The translations under genes and the position numbers were made by a program. Positions 36,831 to 47,969 of a DNA stretch of 64,000 bases are shown here, piece after piece. Source of the DNA: Rotaria sordida. Taxonomy: Eukaryota > Rotifera > Eurotatoria > Philodinida > Philodinidae. The notes beneath the pieces were generated by a model, which was given only the letters and a program-made list of their open reading frames with translations, had not been told where the DNA came from and made no database searches. Each line of letters begins with the position of its first letter. Position 1 is the stretch's first letter. The stretch lies in the NCBI GenBank assembly GCA_905250125.1, contig CAJNOL010000098.1, forward strand, positions 124,001 to 188,000, given 5' to 3'.

Positions 36831-37632
36831 GTTGCTCGCATGAACAGTTGCGCGCGGACACTTGTTCGCTCAGACACTTGCTCGCTGTACAGACTTTTAC
36901 AAAAATTTGGAATAAAATAATGAAAGAATAATGATACAATAAATTAATTTTATATGGGAAAATGATCATCATCATACACTAATTGATTAATTGTTCCAAT
37001 ATTTTTTCAATTGACAGTTCTAATATAATGACAACTTGTAATCAACGAAATAGGGCGTGGGTGTGGTTGTTGGTCTTGTGTTCATCTACACCCACACTCT
37101 CATAACATTATTAATCTTAATACAATAAGTAATGTTAATTGTAGAGAGTTTTCTTTAACAATAAATCTATATTTTCAACAGAAAATATATATATATATAT
37201 ATATATATTCAATTATAAAATGAATGAAAGTGAGAAAAAATTATGTTCATTTGCAATTTTGAGTTTCTTTTCGACGGATTGTTTGAAAAGATATTAATAA
37301 CTGTGATATCAATAACTTGTACATTATTAACATTGAACACCATGAACGATAGAAAACATGTATTTTTTCTATTGTAACATCTGTTTTTAAGTTCTTGTGG
37401 TATAAGATTGAAAATGATCGTAATATACAAAGATCGAAAATTTCTATAAAAAAATATAGATTTACTGTTAAAGAAAACTCTCTACAATTAACATTACTTA
37501 TTGTATTAATTGAATCAAATCTCATGTATTTTTCCTATCCATACATAATTAATCTTGTTTTTTGAATTACATATTCTCTCTACTTTATAAATCGCGAGCA
37601 AGTGTCCGCGGGCAACTGTCCATGCGAGCAAC
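36831..37632. mobile_element. Composite element I: 40-bp GC-rich inverted ends enclosing a second palindrome
   Basis: Left end GTTGCTCGCATGAACAGTTG (36831) and the following GCGCGGACACTTGTTCGC are matched in inverse by GCGAGCAAGTGTCCGCGGGC and CATGCGAGCAAC (37593-37632). Inside, a separate inverted repeat of about 80 bp (37109-37190 and 37440-37515, sharing AATTGTAGAGAGTTTTCTTT) encloses about 250 bp. A further hairpin CAGCGCTT/GAAGCGCTG lies just outside at 36787-36812. The ends are much richer in GC and CpG than the surroundings. No transposase is encoded. Confidence 0.8.
37051..37100. repeat. G-rich/C-rich telomere-like hairpin within element I
   Basis: GGGCGTGGGTGTGG at 37053 is followed after about 20 bases by TACACCCACACTC. 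It resembles the hairpins at 10.2 and 37.66 kb. Confidence 0.5.
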
Positions 37633-37656
37633 TGTCTGTTTCCTAAATAGAACTAA

Positions 37657-37705
37657 CGTGTGAGTGTGGGTGTTATCGAAGAGAACACTCATATCCACAT
37701 CCACC
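37657..37705. repeat. G-rich/C-rich telomere-like hairpin beside element I
   Basis: GTGTGAGTGTGGGTGTT followed by ACACTCATATCCACATCCAC, 25 bp outside the right end of element I. Confidence 0.5.
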
Positions 37706-39127
37706 TATAAATATAGAAAAATTCATGAACAGAAAATACAGTAGACTGTTATGAATTTAAAAAAATAGTGAATCAGCATGGAATGAATACATTCTTGTTT
37801 TTATATCATTTTTATACTTAGTAATAACATAGATTGAAAATTAGTTTAATGTAGTTTATATTTTTGAAGCATGATATTATTTTATTTATTTTTAATAAGG
37901 CAATTTTAATCATTGATTTTGTTTGAAGTATGAAACTAAAACGTCTGGTTGGCATTCATTTACTGAGTGTATCAAAAAATTTTGCGATAGTTTTTGTTGC
38001 CGAAATCTCTCTGTTCAGGAGCGTGATAAAACGTTAGTCACTTGTTTTCAAAAAATGCATTGTTGAATGTTCCACTGGGATGTTACGAGCCAATCTTAAC
38101 AGCTATTATCTAACCTTTAATAGACTATTAACACAGTAAACATGTGTGTCATGATATTAATCATTTTCTACTAGAAAAATGATGAGAAAGCTGAAAATTT
38201 CTGAATTTCGGTATTGTTCATTCATTTTGAATGCAACAATTGAAACGAATCAGAAATCTAATACGGCCTTCAAAACATGATGATTATTACCCTGTTCTCA
38301 TCTCAAATACAAGCAAAACATAACGTTTGCGTTCACTTGTCTGGATGCTTCACTCTAAAGTACACTTCTTTTGCTTTTTGTTCTCCATTACATTATCTAC
38401 AACCAGTGAACTTGTTGTGAAGATTACTAAATCCTGTGTTCCTCGATTGAACATTCTCAACTGTTAAAAGAAATACGAACAAAAAATTAAACTTAACCAA
38501 ACAAAATCACATAATGAAAACTTGAATTGAAAATATGTTATAGATAAATCAGTGTTAATCTTAAAGGAAGTATTGATGAATTGATACATCTTTTCGTTTT
38601 TTTCACACTATCTCGGACAATGTTGATATGTTATATTAATTTGACTGAGGAGAGTCTAAGTTGTCAATCAAAAGATGAGTTTTTCCTTGTGGATAATAAC
38701 ATGACTCAGTTTTAGTTATGTATTTAAATTTAGAAAATCGCTATAAAGATTTGTTTATATCATCCAAGCAGAGCATTTGATGGCGTGTCGTTTGAAAACA
38801 AAATGGTCAATGTTGTATCATACTCCTAAACAGAGATACATACACGACAAAAAAATGTCTCAGAACGTTTGCCTCATGTGGTACATGAAAAAAGATCAAT
38901 GATAAAAATAAGCATATGCATGTCTCAAAATATCTGAATTATGAATAAAATGTATAGCTGAAAACAAGAATAATCTTTTTAGGGCTATGCTGATGAAACA
39001 TTTCTGCTGTTTTAAATTACGAATTTTATGTTAATTATATTATTTTATTGTAAAAAAATAAACAAACTACTATTGAATAAATTCTCTATCTAATATATAA
39101 ATAAAACAAAATTCGTTTGTTTTTTTT

Positions 39128-39137
39128 TTATATTTAG
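39128..39137 (+). promoter_or_regulatory. Splice-acceptor-like site before ABCB9 start
   Basis: A long T run followed by ATATTTAG ends at 39137, only two bases before the ATG at 39140. It is a candidate trans-splice acceptor. Confidence 0.45.
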
Positions 39138-39139
39138 TC

Positions 39140-42100
39140 ATGTCGTATCACAAATTTTTCCGTTTAATCCCTGCCATCTATGGTATTGTTATGATTTTAG
39201 TCATAACATGCATATTCACACGTGGTTTTACTGATAGTCGAAAAAATTTAATTGATCAATTATACCCATTTGATTATCCTCGAACATATGTTGAACTTTA
39301 CTTTATTATACTTATTGATTCTATTATTTTAATATTTTTTTCATGTATTTCTCTATGCAAATATTTTCAACGTTTAAAATATTTTCGATGGATTCGTTTA
39401 ATTCTTATGTTATTTCAATTATTGATTTATGCATATTCTTTAAGTAAATTTCTTGTTTTTTATGAATGGAGAAATATTCGTGAATCAACTTCACCATATC
39501 AATTAGATCGATTCGATGGTTTAGCTATTGTTTTTATTCCATTATTAGCATTAGGAGGAATTTTAATATGGATTATATTTTTTAAAATTATTAATATTCA
39601 ACATGTAAATCGTACGATAGATCCAGAACGACAACATCTTATTAATGAAACACCAAGACGATTATATACTGAAGAAACAAGTCCCTTGGCTGTAGATGGT
39701 AATTGATTTTTTAACAGAGCTTCTCTCAAAATATCAAGAATATCTCCAGCATACGAGGTACTCGTCAAAATTTGTCTTTTTTTGTGCGCATCTGAAAGGG
39801 TATCATCTAAAACCATGAAACCCAAATTTTTAGCTCATTTAAAACTTCTATAGAAAAGTTAGCTTACACCAACTTTTTACAACTACGAGTTTACTGCTAA
39901 AAAAATAATCTTCCCAAATATCTCAACTGAGATTATTGAGTGAATTGTTTGATACCATATAGAAAAAGATATTAATTTATCAATCAATAAGATCCGACTT
40001 CTGACAGTGTATCTGCTTCCATTTTTTTGAGCTCAAAAGATGTAACACTGAATTTTTTTATATATCATGTTACTTTTGATTCCCTACAAAATGATAAAAA
40101 AAATGATTTCTTTTCAACACGAAAAGTAGCTTACACTGGCAGTAACCAGATAAACAGCCTCAAGGAAAAGGATCTCGAATACTTTTTAGTGCCCTTTATT
40201 CATGAAAGTTTTCATCTTTGAGAAATTATAAGTTATAATTTCTCAAAGATGAAAACTTGCCTGCATGAAGGACACTCAAAAGTATCTGAAATCTTTTTCC
40301 TTGAGATTGTTTATCTGGCTACCTTCTAGTGTAAGCTAGTTTTCGTGATGAAAAGAAATTGTTTCTTTTATCATTTTGTAAGGAATCAAAAGCTACACGA
40401 CATACTAAAAATTCAATGTGGCATCTTTTGATTTCAAAAAATGATAACATAAATGCTGACAAAAATTAAACCTCATCAATTGGTAAATTGAGATCTTTTT
40501 CATGCATGTTGATCTAGTAAATAGATAATATATAATATTTTAAATAGCTGCTTTTTTTTGCAGTTTTTGTTGCTCTATCTTTTTGTATATGACATAAAAT
40601 AATTTGACATATTTGGAAAGATGTTGACTATTTTCTGGACAGTAAGCTCGTAGTGCTAAAAAGTTAATATAAGCTAACTTTTCTATAGAAAACTAAACAT
40701 TTGTATTTCGTGGTTTTAGATGATATCCTTTCGAATACGCACTAAAAAAAACGAATTTTGGAGAATGCCTCGGTTTCCTCGTGGATACTCTCTTAACAAT
40801 TTTTTTGAATAATTTTTTGTCGTGTAGTTGAAGGAACATCGCCTATTAATGAAACGGAAAGCAAAGACATTCGAGTTCAAATAAAAGAAACCGGTAGTTC
40901 ATGGTGGCGAATAGTAAAACTTGGTAGACAAGAATGGAAGTTCTATGCTATGGGTTTTTTCTTCTTATTAAGTGCTGCGCTAGGTAGGATAATTATGCAC
41001 AACTATTGAAAATATATATTCGTACTTTTCTTTTTTGTTTTAGGTGAAATGTTTCAACCATTTTTCTCCGGCAGCATTATAAGTTCTGTTGTTGATAAAA
41101 ATTGGCATAAATTTATTACGAGTATATTTTGGTATCTTGGTATATCACTTATTTAGTAAGATTTTTTTTTGTTTCTTTTTGTTTTAATTTATATAAAAAT
41201 AAAAATAAAATTTTTATTTGAATTCAGTGTAATTACATCTGGTCTTCGTGGTTTTATTTTTTCAATAACAAGTACGAATTTAATTCAACGTCTTCGAGAT
41301 ACGGTTTTTACTTCTATTGTAAAACAAGATATTGAATTTTTTGATGAAACTAAAACAGGTGAAATAACTTCTCGTCTATCATCAGATATAACAACAGTTG
41401 GTGAAGCTGTTTCGGTTAATTTAAATATATTTTTACGTAGCATGGTTCAAGCAAGTGAGTGTCGATGCATGAAAATTAAAAATTAAATGATTGTATTGGA
41501 AGAAATATTAGATTTTCTTCATTAATAAAGAAATCGCTCGACGTGTTTCATCACTTCTGAGCTCATTGTTTGAACATATAGAGAAGACTCCTAAGCGAGA
41601 ATAAACCCAAAATGATTCGTGTTCATAGGTGTTCTCTTCAGAGTTACGAAAGTTTTGCGGAATTTTTACTATTGGATGGATGATCAGGAGGGGAATTGAA
41701 TAAAACAGTTTTTATCTGAAATTTTGTCTATATGTTTTATGATTCTAAGAATATCTTAAAAGTTTTAGTCAAAATGATTATTTCCTTCTTCAAATCTGCA
41801 GTGCTAAAAAACAGATAATTGGATTGCAGAAAAATCATTGGTTTGTTTTTACGTTGAATATTTCAAGAAGGAAGCAATTGTTTTGACTTATACTTTTAAA
41901 ATACCCTTAGGATCATAACATCTACTTATAGATAAAATTTTCAAATAAAAAATGTTTTGTTGAATTTTCTTTTTAATACCCCACCCATGAGTAAAAATTC
42001 CGCAAAACTTTCGTAACTCTGTAGAGTAGACCTATGAGCAGAAATCTTTTTTTAGGCTTATTCTATTTTAGCAACTCTCTCTTAAGAATTCTCTCGCATT

Positions 42101-45100
42101 TTGTTACTGTAGTGGTACGGAAATGCTTTATAGAATACTCTTATGAGTATTAGAAGTTTGATTTTTTTTTCTAAAGTTGACAAACTCCAATTATAATGAT
42201 TTCTTTTGTCAATACTTATTAAATTGCAGCTCTGAACAGAAGATAAGACTGACAAAAATTTTTTCATTCTGTTGCCAGAAAGCTTTATAGAAGTTATACG
42301 TAAGTTCTGATGAGACTAGCAGAAATCTATAAAGTTTTGTTCTCGTGCGCTATTCTTCCCAAGTATTACAATTTTAATAAATTTAATCTGTAATAAGGCA
42401 TTAGTGAACTAATCGAAGTTCGAAGTGCCAATCTAAAACTTTGTGCACAAGTAAATCTCGTCAATTTTATAATGTTCTGAAAATTCCAACCTAAAAGAAT
42501 ATGTTGTTCCTGACATGTCGAATATTGAAAACATTGGGATTTCTTTTTCTTTCCTTATCAGTTCGATTGATGAGTCACACTTGGATGCGTTCCCTCGTTA
42601 GTTATATTGTTTGTAGATTTTATATCAAAAGAATGGATTTCTCTAAAGAGACTTACTAAAGAAGAAAATGATGATGTATCAATCTTTTTATTGAAAAAAA
42701 TGTCTATTTATATTGTTTAGTTGGAACCACTATTATGATGTTAATACTATCATGGAATTTATTTCTACTGATATTGATAACTGGTCCATTAGCATTTGGT
42801 ACAGCTAAAATTTATGGAGATCTTATGAGTGTAAATATAACTTGAATTCTTATGGAAAAAAATTATCCTTTTTTTTTTTTTGTTTTGGTTTCTTTAATCA
42901 TATAGAAGCAACAACAGAAAGTTCAAGATGCAATAGCTAAATCCAATGCTTTAGCTGAAGAAGTGATTTCCACTATTCGTACTGTAAAGTCTTTTGCAAG
43001 TAAAATGTTTTTGTTTATTTTTACATAGTCAATTGATTTGTAATTATTTTTTTTTTTTTGTATTAATTAGACGAAGATGAAGAAGCTCAATTATTTCATA
43101 AAAAAAATGATATTGTTCGAAAATATGCAATTCGACAAGCATTTTATTGTAATATACTATTCATTTAAATATTTATTCTAATTTATTTTATTAGATTTTG
43201 GTTACATGTGGAATGCACAAATTTTAATTGTAATACTTAATTTAGGTACACTTGCTTACGGTGGTTATATTGTAATGAATAATCGATTAAATGTTTCCAA
43301 TTTTGTTTCATTTGTTTTATATCAACAACGATTAGGCGATGTTCTTAATGTAAAAATTTGTTTTTTTTTTTTTTTTTGTTTTGAAAAATTATTTCAAAAT
43401 ATTTCGTTTTTATTTTGTAGTCAATTAATGATGTTTATACAGGTTTAATGAAAGCAAGTGGTGCATCAATAAAATTATTTGAATATATTGATCGAATACC
43501 AAAAATTGTTAATAATGGAATTCAAAAACCGAATAATTTTCAAGGACGTATTGAATTTAGAAATGTTTCATTTTCATTTCCAAATAGAAAAACTGATAAA
43601 GTTTTAAAAAATATTTCATTTACTGTTCAACCTGGACAACAAGTTGCACTTGTTGGACCAAGTGGAAGTAAGATTTTTGATTAGTTGTATTTATCGAAAA
43701 ATTATTTTATTGAGTCTTTAAACATAAGACAATATCTAGAAAGGATTAATTCACTCTACCGATCTATGATTAGTTCTAAGAGTTTTGTCGAACAGTAAAC
43801 TATACAAAACAAAAAAAAAAAAAACAAATTTCTAATCTAAGAGAACTAGTACAACTTCAATTTCTTAATATATCATTGAAAATACTTAGGGAAATTGCAT
43901 TTCATTTCGTCAACTCTTATATTTGTTTCCTTTATAATTAAAAATATCTAATGTCATGCATCATATTGAAATAGAAGGAAGTACACATATGTAAAAGAAA
44001 ACGATCAATATAACTAATGATAAAGTTAATCTAGTAGAAATCCGAATGAAGTTTTATTTTGTTTTTTATATTTTATTAAAATTTATTGTAGGCGGAAAAA
44101 CAACATGTATTAGTTTATTAGAACATTTTTATGAAGCCGATGAAGGTCAAATATTAATTGATGATATACCTGTTCAAAATTATGATTATAAATTTTATCA
44201 TGAAAAGGTTTATTTTATTTTATTTTTTAAACAAATCTTTTCTTTTATTTAATTTAATATTTAAAAAAAAAATCAATAGGTTTCACTTGTTAGTCAAGAA
44301 CCAGTTCTTCATGCTCGTTCAATTAAAGATAATATTCAATATGGTCTTACAGAAAAGAAATCACAAGAAGAAATTGAATATGTCGCTCAAATGGCTAATG
44401 CTCATTCATTTATATCACAATTTCAAGATGGTTATGAAACTGAATGTGGTGAACGTGGAGTACAAATGGCTGGTGGACAAAAACGTTTGTGTTTTTATCG
44501 AAATTTATAATTCAAATCTATGAAATTTTTTTTCTTTTGTTTTTTGATAGAAAGAATTGCATTAGCAAGAGCATTAATTCGTTCACCAAATGTTTTATTA
44601 TTAGATGAAGCTACAAGTGCTTTAGATGCTGAAGCTGAAGCTCAAGTAATTCTTTCTTGGTTATAGAGGTGGAAGTTGATGCATTAATCAGCAGTGATGC
44701 AAAGTTTTCTTTTTTTATGCTTTTCATTTTAAATTCTCTTAATTTCAAGGAATTTTTGAAATGAAAAAATAATATTCTAATATCTATTTTCATGTTGTGA
44801 CGACAGCTTAGTCAATTGATTTACTTTAAATATATAATTTATTGTTTATAGGTACAAGAAGCAATAGCTCGTACAGTTATTGGTCGTACAGTACTTGTTA
44901 TAGCTCATCGATTATCAACAATTCGTAATGCAGATAAAATTATTGTTATTAAATATGGAGAAATTGTTGAAGAAGGTACACATGTTGATTTAATGAATAA
45001 ACATGGTTTATATTATCAATTAGTTAAACGACAAACAGAACAAAATGAAACAGAAACAAGAAATCGATTGAGTCAAAATGATCAAACAACAATATCAATT

Positions 45101-45163
45101 GGCATTCCATTAACTGATAAAAAATATTCAAATTCATTCAATATGAAAGAACTATCTATATAA
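39140..45163 (+). CDS. ABCB9: TAP-like half ABC transporter, ABCB9 (TAPL) type
   Basis: Thirteen exons (39140-39698, 40828-40983, 41044-41155, 41228-41454, 42721-42830, 42906-42999, 43071-43148, 43195-43349, 43421-43667, 44092-44207, 44280-44484, 44551-44645, 44852-45163) encode 821 residues. Human ABCB9 is a lysosomal homodimeric peptide transporter. The first exon gives the four-helix TMD0 that is characteristic of ABCB9 and directs it to lysosomes. Then come the transmembrane domain ([50 protein letters not shown]) and the nucleotide-binding domain. The latter has Walker A GPSGSGKTT (576-584, split by an intron), Q-loop VSQEP, Walker [13 protein letters not shown] (701-712) and H-loop IAHRLST (His737). 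The signature is MAGGQ (681-685) instead of LSGGQ. Introns 1 and 4 contain palindromic elements J and K. Confidence 0.95.
39710..40800. mobile_element. Palindromic foldback element J filling ABCB9 intron 1
   Basis: About 1.09 kb with two arms of about 520 bp meeting almost without a loop near 40232 (AGAAATTATAAGTTATAATTT). Paired landmarks include TAGCTTACAC, GATAAACAGCCTC/complement, and TCTATAGAAAAGTTAGCTTA near 39850 with its complement near 40680. The element takes up nearly all of the 1,129-bp intron, whose splice sites lie just outside it. No protein is encoded; open frames inside are mirror images. Confidence 0.9.
41575..42095. mobile_element. Palindromic foldback element K in ABCB9 intron 4
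   Basis: Arms of about 230 bp are inverted around a centre near 41835. GAGTTACGAAAGTTTTGCGG at about 41639 pairs with CCGCAAAACTTTCGTAACTC at about 42000. Further pairs are the TTCATAGGT/ACCTATGA region and the TTTTGAC/GTCAAAA-type region near the centre. It occupies under half of the 1.27-kb intron. Confidence 0.85.
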
Positions 45164-45213
45164 GTAATATTGACACTAATGGAATTTTGTTGCTTTTATT
45201 TTTCTTTATCTTA

Positions 45214-45219
45214 AATAAA
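45214..45219 (+). terminator. AATAAA polyadenylation signal of ABCB9
   Basis: AATAAA lies 51 bp after the ABCB9 stop codon, a normal distance for a short 3' UTR. Confidence 0.5.
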
Positions 45220-47879
45220 AAATTTGACTTCTTAAACTAACCTACTGGAAATTTCTACATATTGAACATCAAGATTTATTTTAATCTGTTTTAATAATAA
45301 CAAATAGGCGCATCTGTTTCAATGTTGTATTTTGAAATGCTATTGTGTATTTTTTTCAAAAGACAAAAAGAAAACATCTTCAAATATAAAATATCAAGTG
45401 TGTTCAAAGTATTAGAATATTTCTATCGAAAGAAGTTCAAAAAAATCATAGGAAAATAAGTTTTTTTTTTCTTTCACTTCAATTAATTTCATTTTCTTTT
45501 TGCAACTCTAAAATAAATTTATTCTTGACGAAATATGAAATCTAATAATCTAGATAATAGACTGGCAAGTTTTTTTTTTTTTTGTTTTTTCAAATTTATT
45601 ATTGAACAGAAAATCTTGCAAATCTTTTCCTAAAGATATTGTACTCAGATCAATATACAAAAGTATCATAACCTTTCTGTACTTAAACTTAGAATAATTA
45701 ATAATCCTCGAGTATTAAAAAATCTGACTATATTGTCAACTTTATTTTAAACTAATGTACATATGAATAAATGATCCATAATAATTCATATTCTTGATTT
45801 TCTCCTAATAGAAAAATAGAGATATTCATCTATTATAGTTTATCAAAATCTAAATAGATAAATCTATTTTTTATTATCTTTTTAAATGATATTTGAAAAT
45901 ATTTAGCTCATATACTATGCTGTTTAATTTTGTGGTTTTTTTTTTAGCATAAATTTCTTATCAATTGATTCTATTTTCATCTATGTAATTCAATTCATGT
46001 AAAATATGTCGGACAGTAAAATTACATTTATTCTGATCATTCAAAAACATGTGATAAGAAAGAAAGTACAAAGTCCAGGAATGAAATTTTTTTGTTTCAG
46101 TGCATACTTTTTCTATTGTCAAAGACAATACAACATTCATAGAATAACGTCATTTAGTATTTCTTAATTTATATATATGTATAAATACTTAGACGAACGA
46201 AATAGAAACCGATGCACCAATTGACATTGAATAAACAATAAAAATTTATATGCGCAATTTATTCGAACTGCAAACATATCGAGGGAAACATATTTTAACT
46301 GTTCATAGACAGAAGAAAAAGAAAATACGGTAATTCAGAGGAAGATATACACGCCATTTAGTCTATTTCATTCTAAACGGTAATGGATCATTTTTATTGC
46401 TTTTAACCAAACAAGATCATTCTAGTTTATCCATTGTTTTTTTTCTATTAGTCGTCCTTTTTATTGTTTCTCTTTAACAGTTTTCTTATATCATATGTCT
46501 TATACATCATTGAACAAACTATTACAACACATACAAGTACATCATTTCCTTTTTTTCTGCAAAATTGATAGTCATTATTATTATCATACAAACTATTAAA
46601 TGGAACCATTATTATTTATATTACCAAATAAACTCCATCGTAGATTCAGTAAGTCTGTTTTTTTTTATAGTGAAATTGTATTTTAATATATCAAATAAGT
46701 CAAAATAACTGCAACATTAAATATTTTGTAAATATCTTAATACAGACAAATTCTATAACATTGAATTTTTTATTTTTAAAAGATACACCGTCCAATTCTC
46801 TATAAGAAAAGTTCCATTGATTTTCTTATAAGGGTAAAAATGAAAATAACATTAAAAAAAAAAGTTCTCTTATTATTTCAAACAAATTTTTGAATAATAT
46901 CATGATATACTTTGTAAAAACAAAAGTTGAAGTGAAATAATATAAAAATCATGAATATCCACGGAAAATATGATCGTTATTATGTTGTTCAATTGCATCG
47001 ATTCTTTGAAGAAAACAGTCGATCATCCTGCAAACATAAAATTTAATTTTTTTTTTATCTTGTTTTCATCTTTTGATAATCAATGTTCTGATTGACATGA
47101 TTCTATATAAAATAATTTAATAGATTTAAGTTAGATGAATTAGAGAACCATCACTCTTTAAGTATAGTTGACCATTACACAGTGCTTCACTTTTTTTAAT
47201 CTTATGAGAAAATCAATGGAATTTTTGATTGCTATTCTTGTAGAGAATTTGACTTTTGTCTATATTAAGATATTTACAAAATATCCCATGTTGTAATCAT
47301 TTTGACTTATCCGATATTTGATGTCAAATAAGTTATTTTTCTTTCAAATATTTTTATTAACCCAATAAGTTTGTTTCTGGCTGTATTCATTCTCGAATAG
47401 ATAAATAAATAAACACATATTGTACTAATTGTACAAAAATGTATATTTTGTACATAGTCGGCATTTGACCATAAAACTATGCATTAATATATCTCACATA
47501 ATGAATAGCAGTCAATCGTTAAGAACTATTCACCCTATTATCGCCTTTCATTTCGCATGATGAAGTGACATTGTCTATTGTAGTGTCTATGTTCCAAATC
47601 ATTGACTAACCATCTGTCAGTTATTTATCCATTTTGAGATATTCTATACGCTACCCTGACATGAACTTATATATATATATTCAAATGTTTTGACTGTTAA
47701 TTAATTTACTATAGTAAAAAGAATAATGCATAAATGATTAAGAAAAAAGAACAAACATTTTCATTAAGTAAACGACGTAATATTTAATAGATTATGTCTA
47801 GATTAGTACATTGAGTCCTAAGATATAATATACACTTTTCAAAATAAGATAAATAAAGAATAAAAGAAATTGTAATTAC

Positions 47880-47969
47880 ATGTCCTTGATGTAAATTATG
47901 TATCGGAAGAAATTTATACCAGACACAATCTTCTTTATATTCGATATGTCTAGAATAGAGTTGTTTTTT
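47880..47969 (-). other. Isolated candidate exon (30 codons)
   Basis: A 90-bp open stretch preceded by TTATCATTCGTACAG and followed by GTAATT reads as 30 residues including EYKEDCVWYKFLPI, with normal amino-acid variety. A possible terminal exon lies downstream at 47027-46949, but the phases of the two do not agree. I cannot link it to a gene. Confidence 0.2.

Larger units (their letters stand above)
35467..39139. other. Intergenic region with composite inverted-repeat element
   Basis: Contains a (TTTA)n microsatellite at about 35584-35620 and the composite element I at 36.8-37.7 kb. Otherwise it is AT-rich and without an exon chain that I can support. Confidence 0.55.

Noticed and set aside
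40027-40221. Open frame in ABCB9 intron 1
   Set aside because: It lies within an arm of palindrome J; the frame is a by-product.
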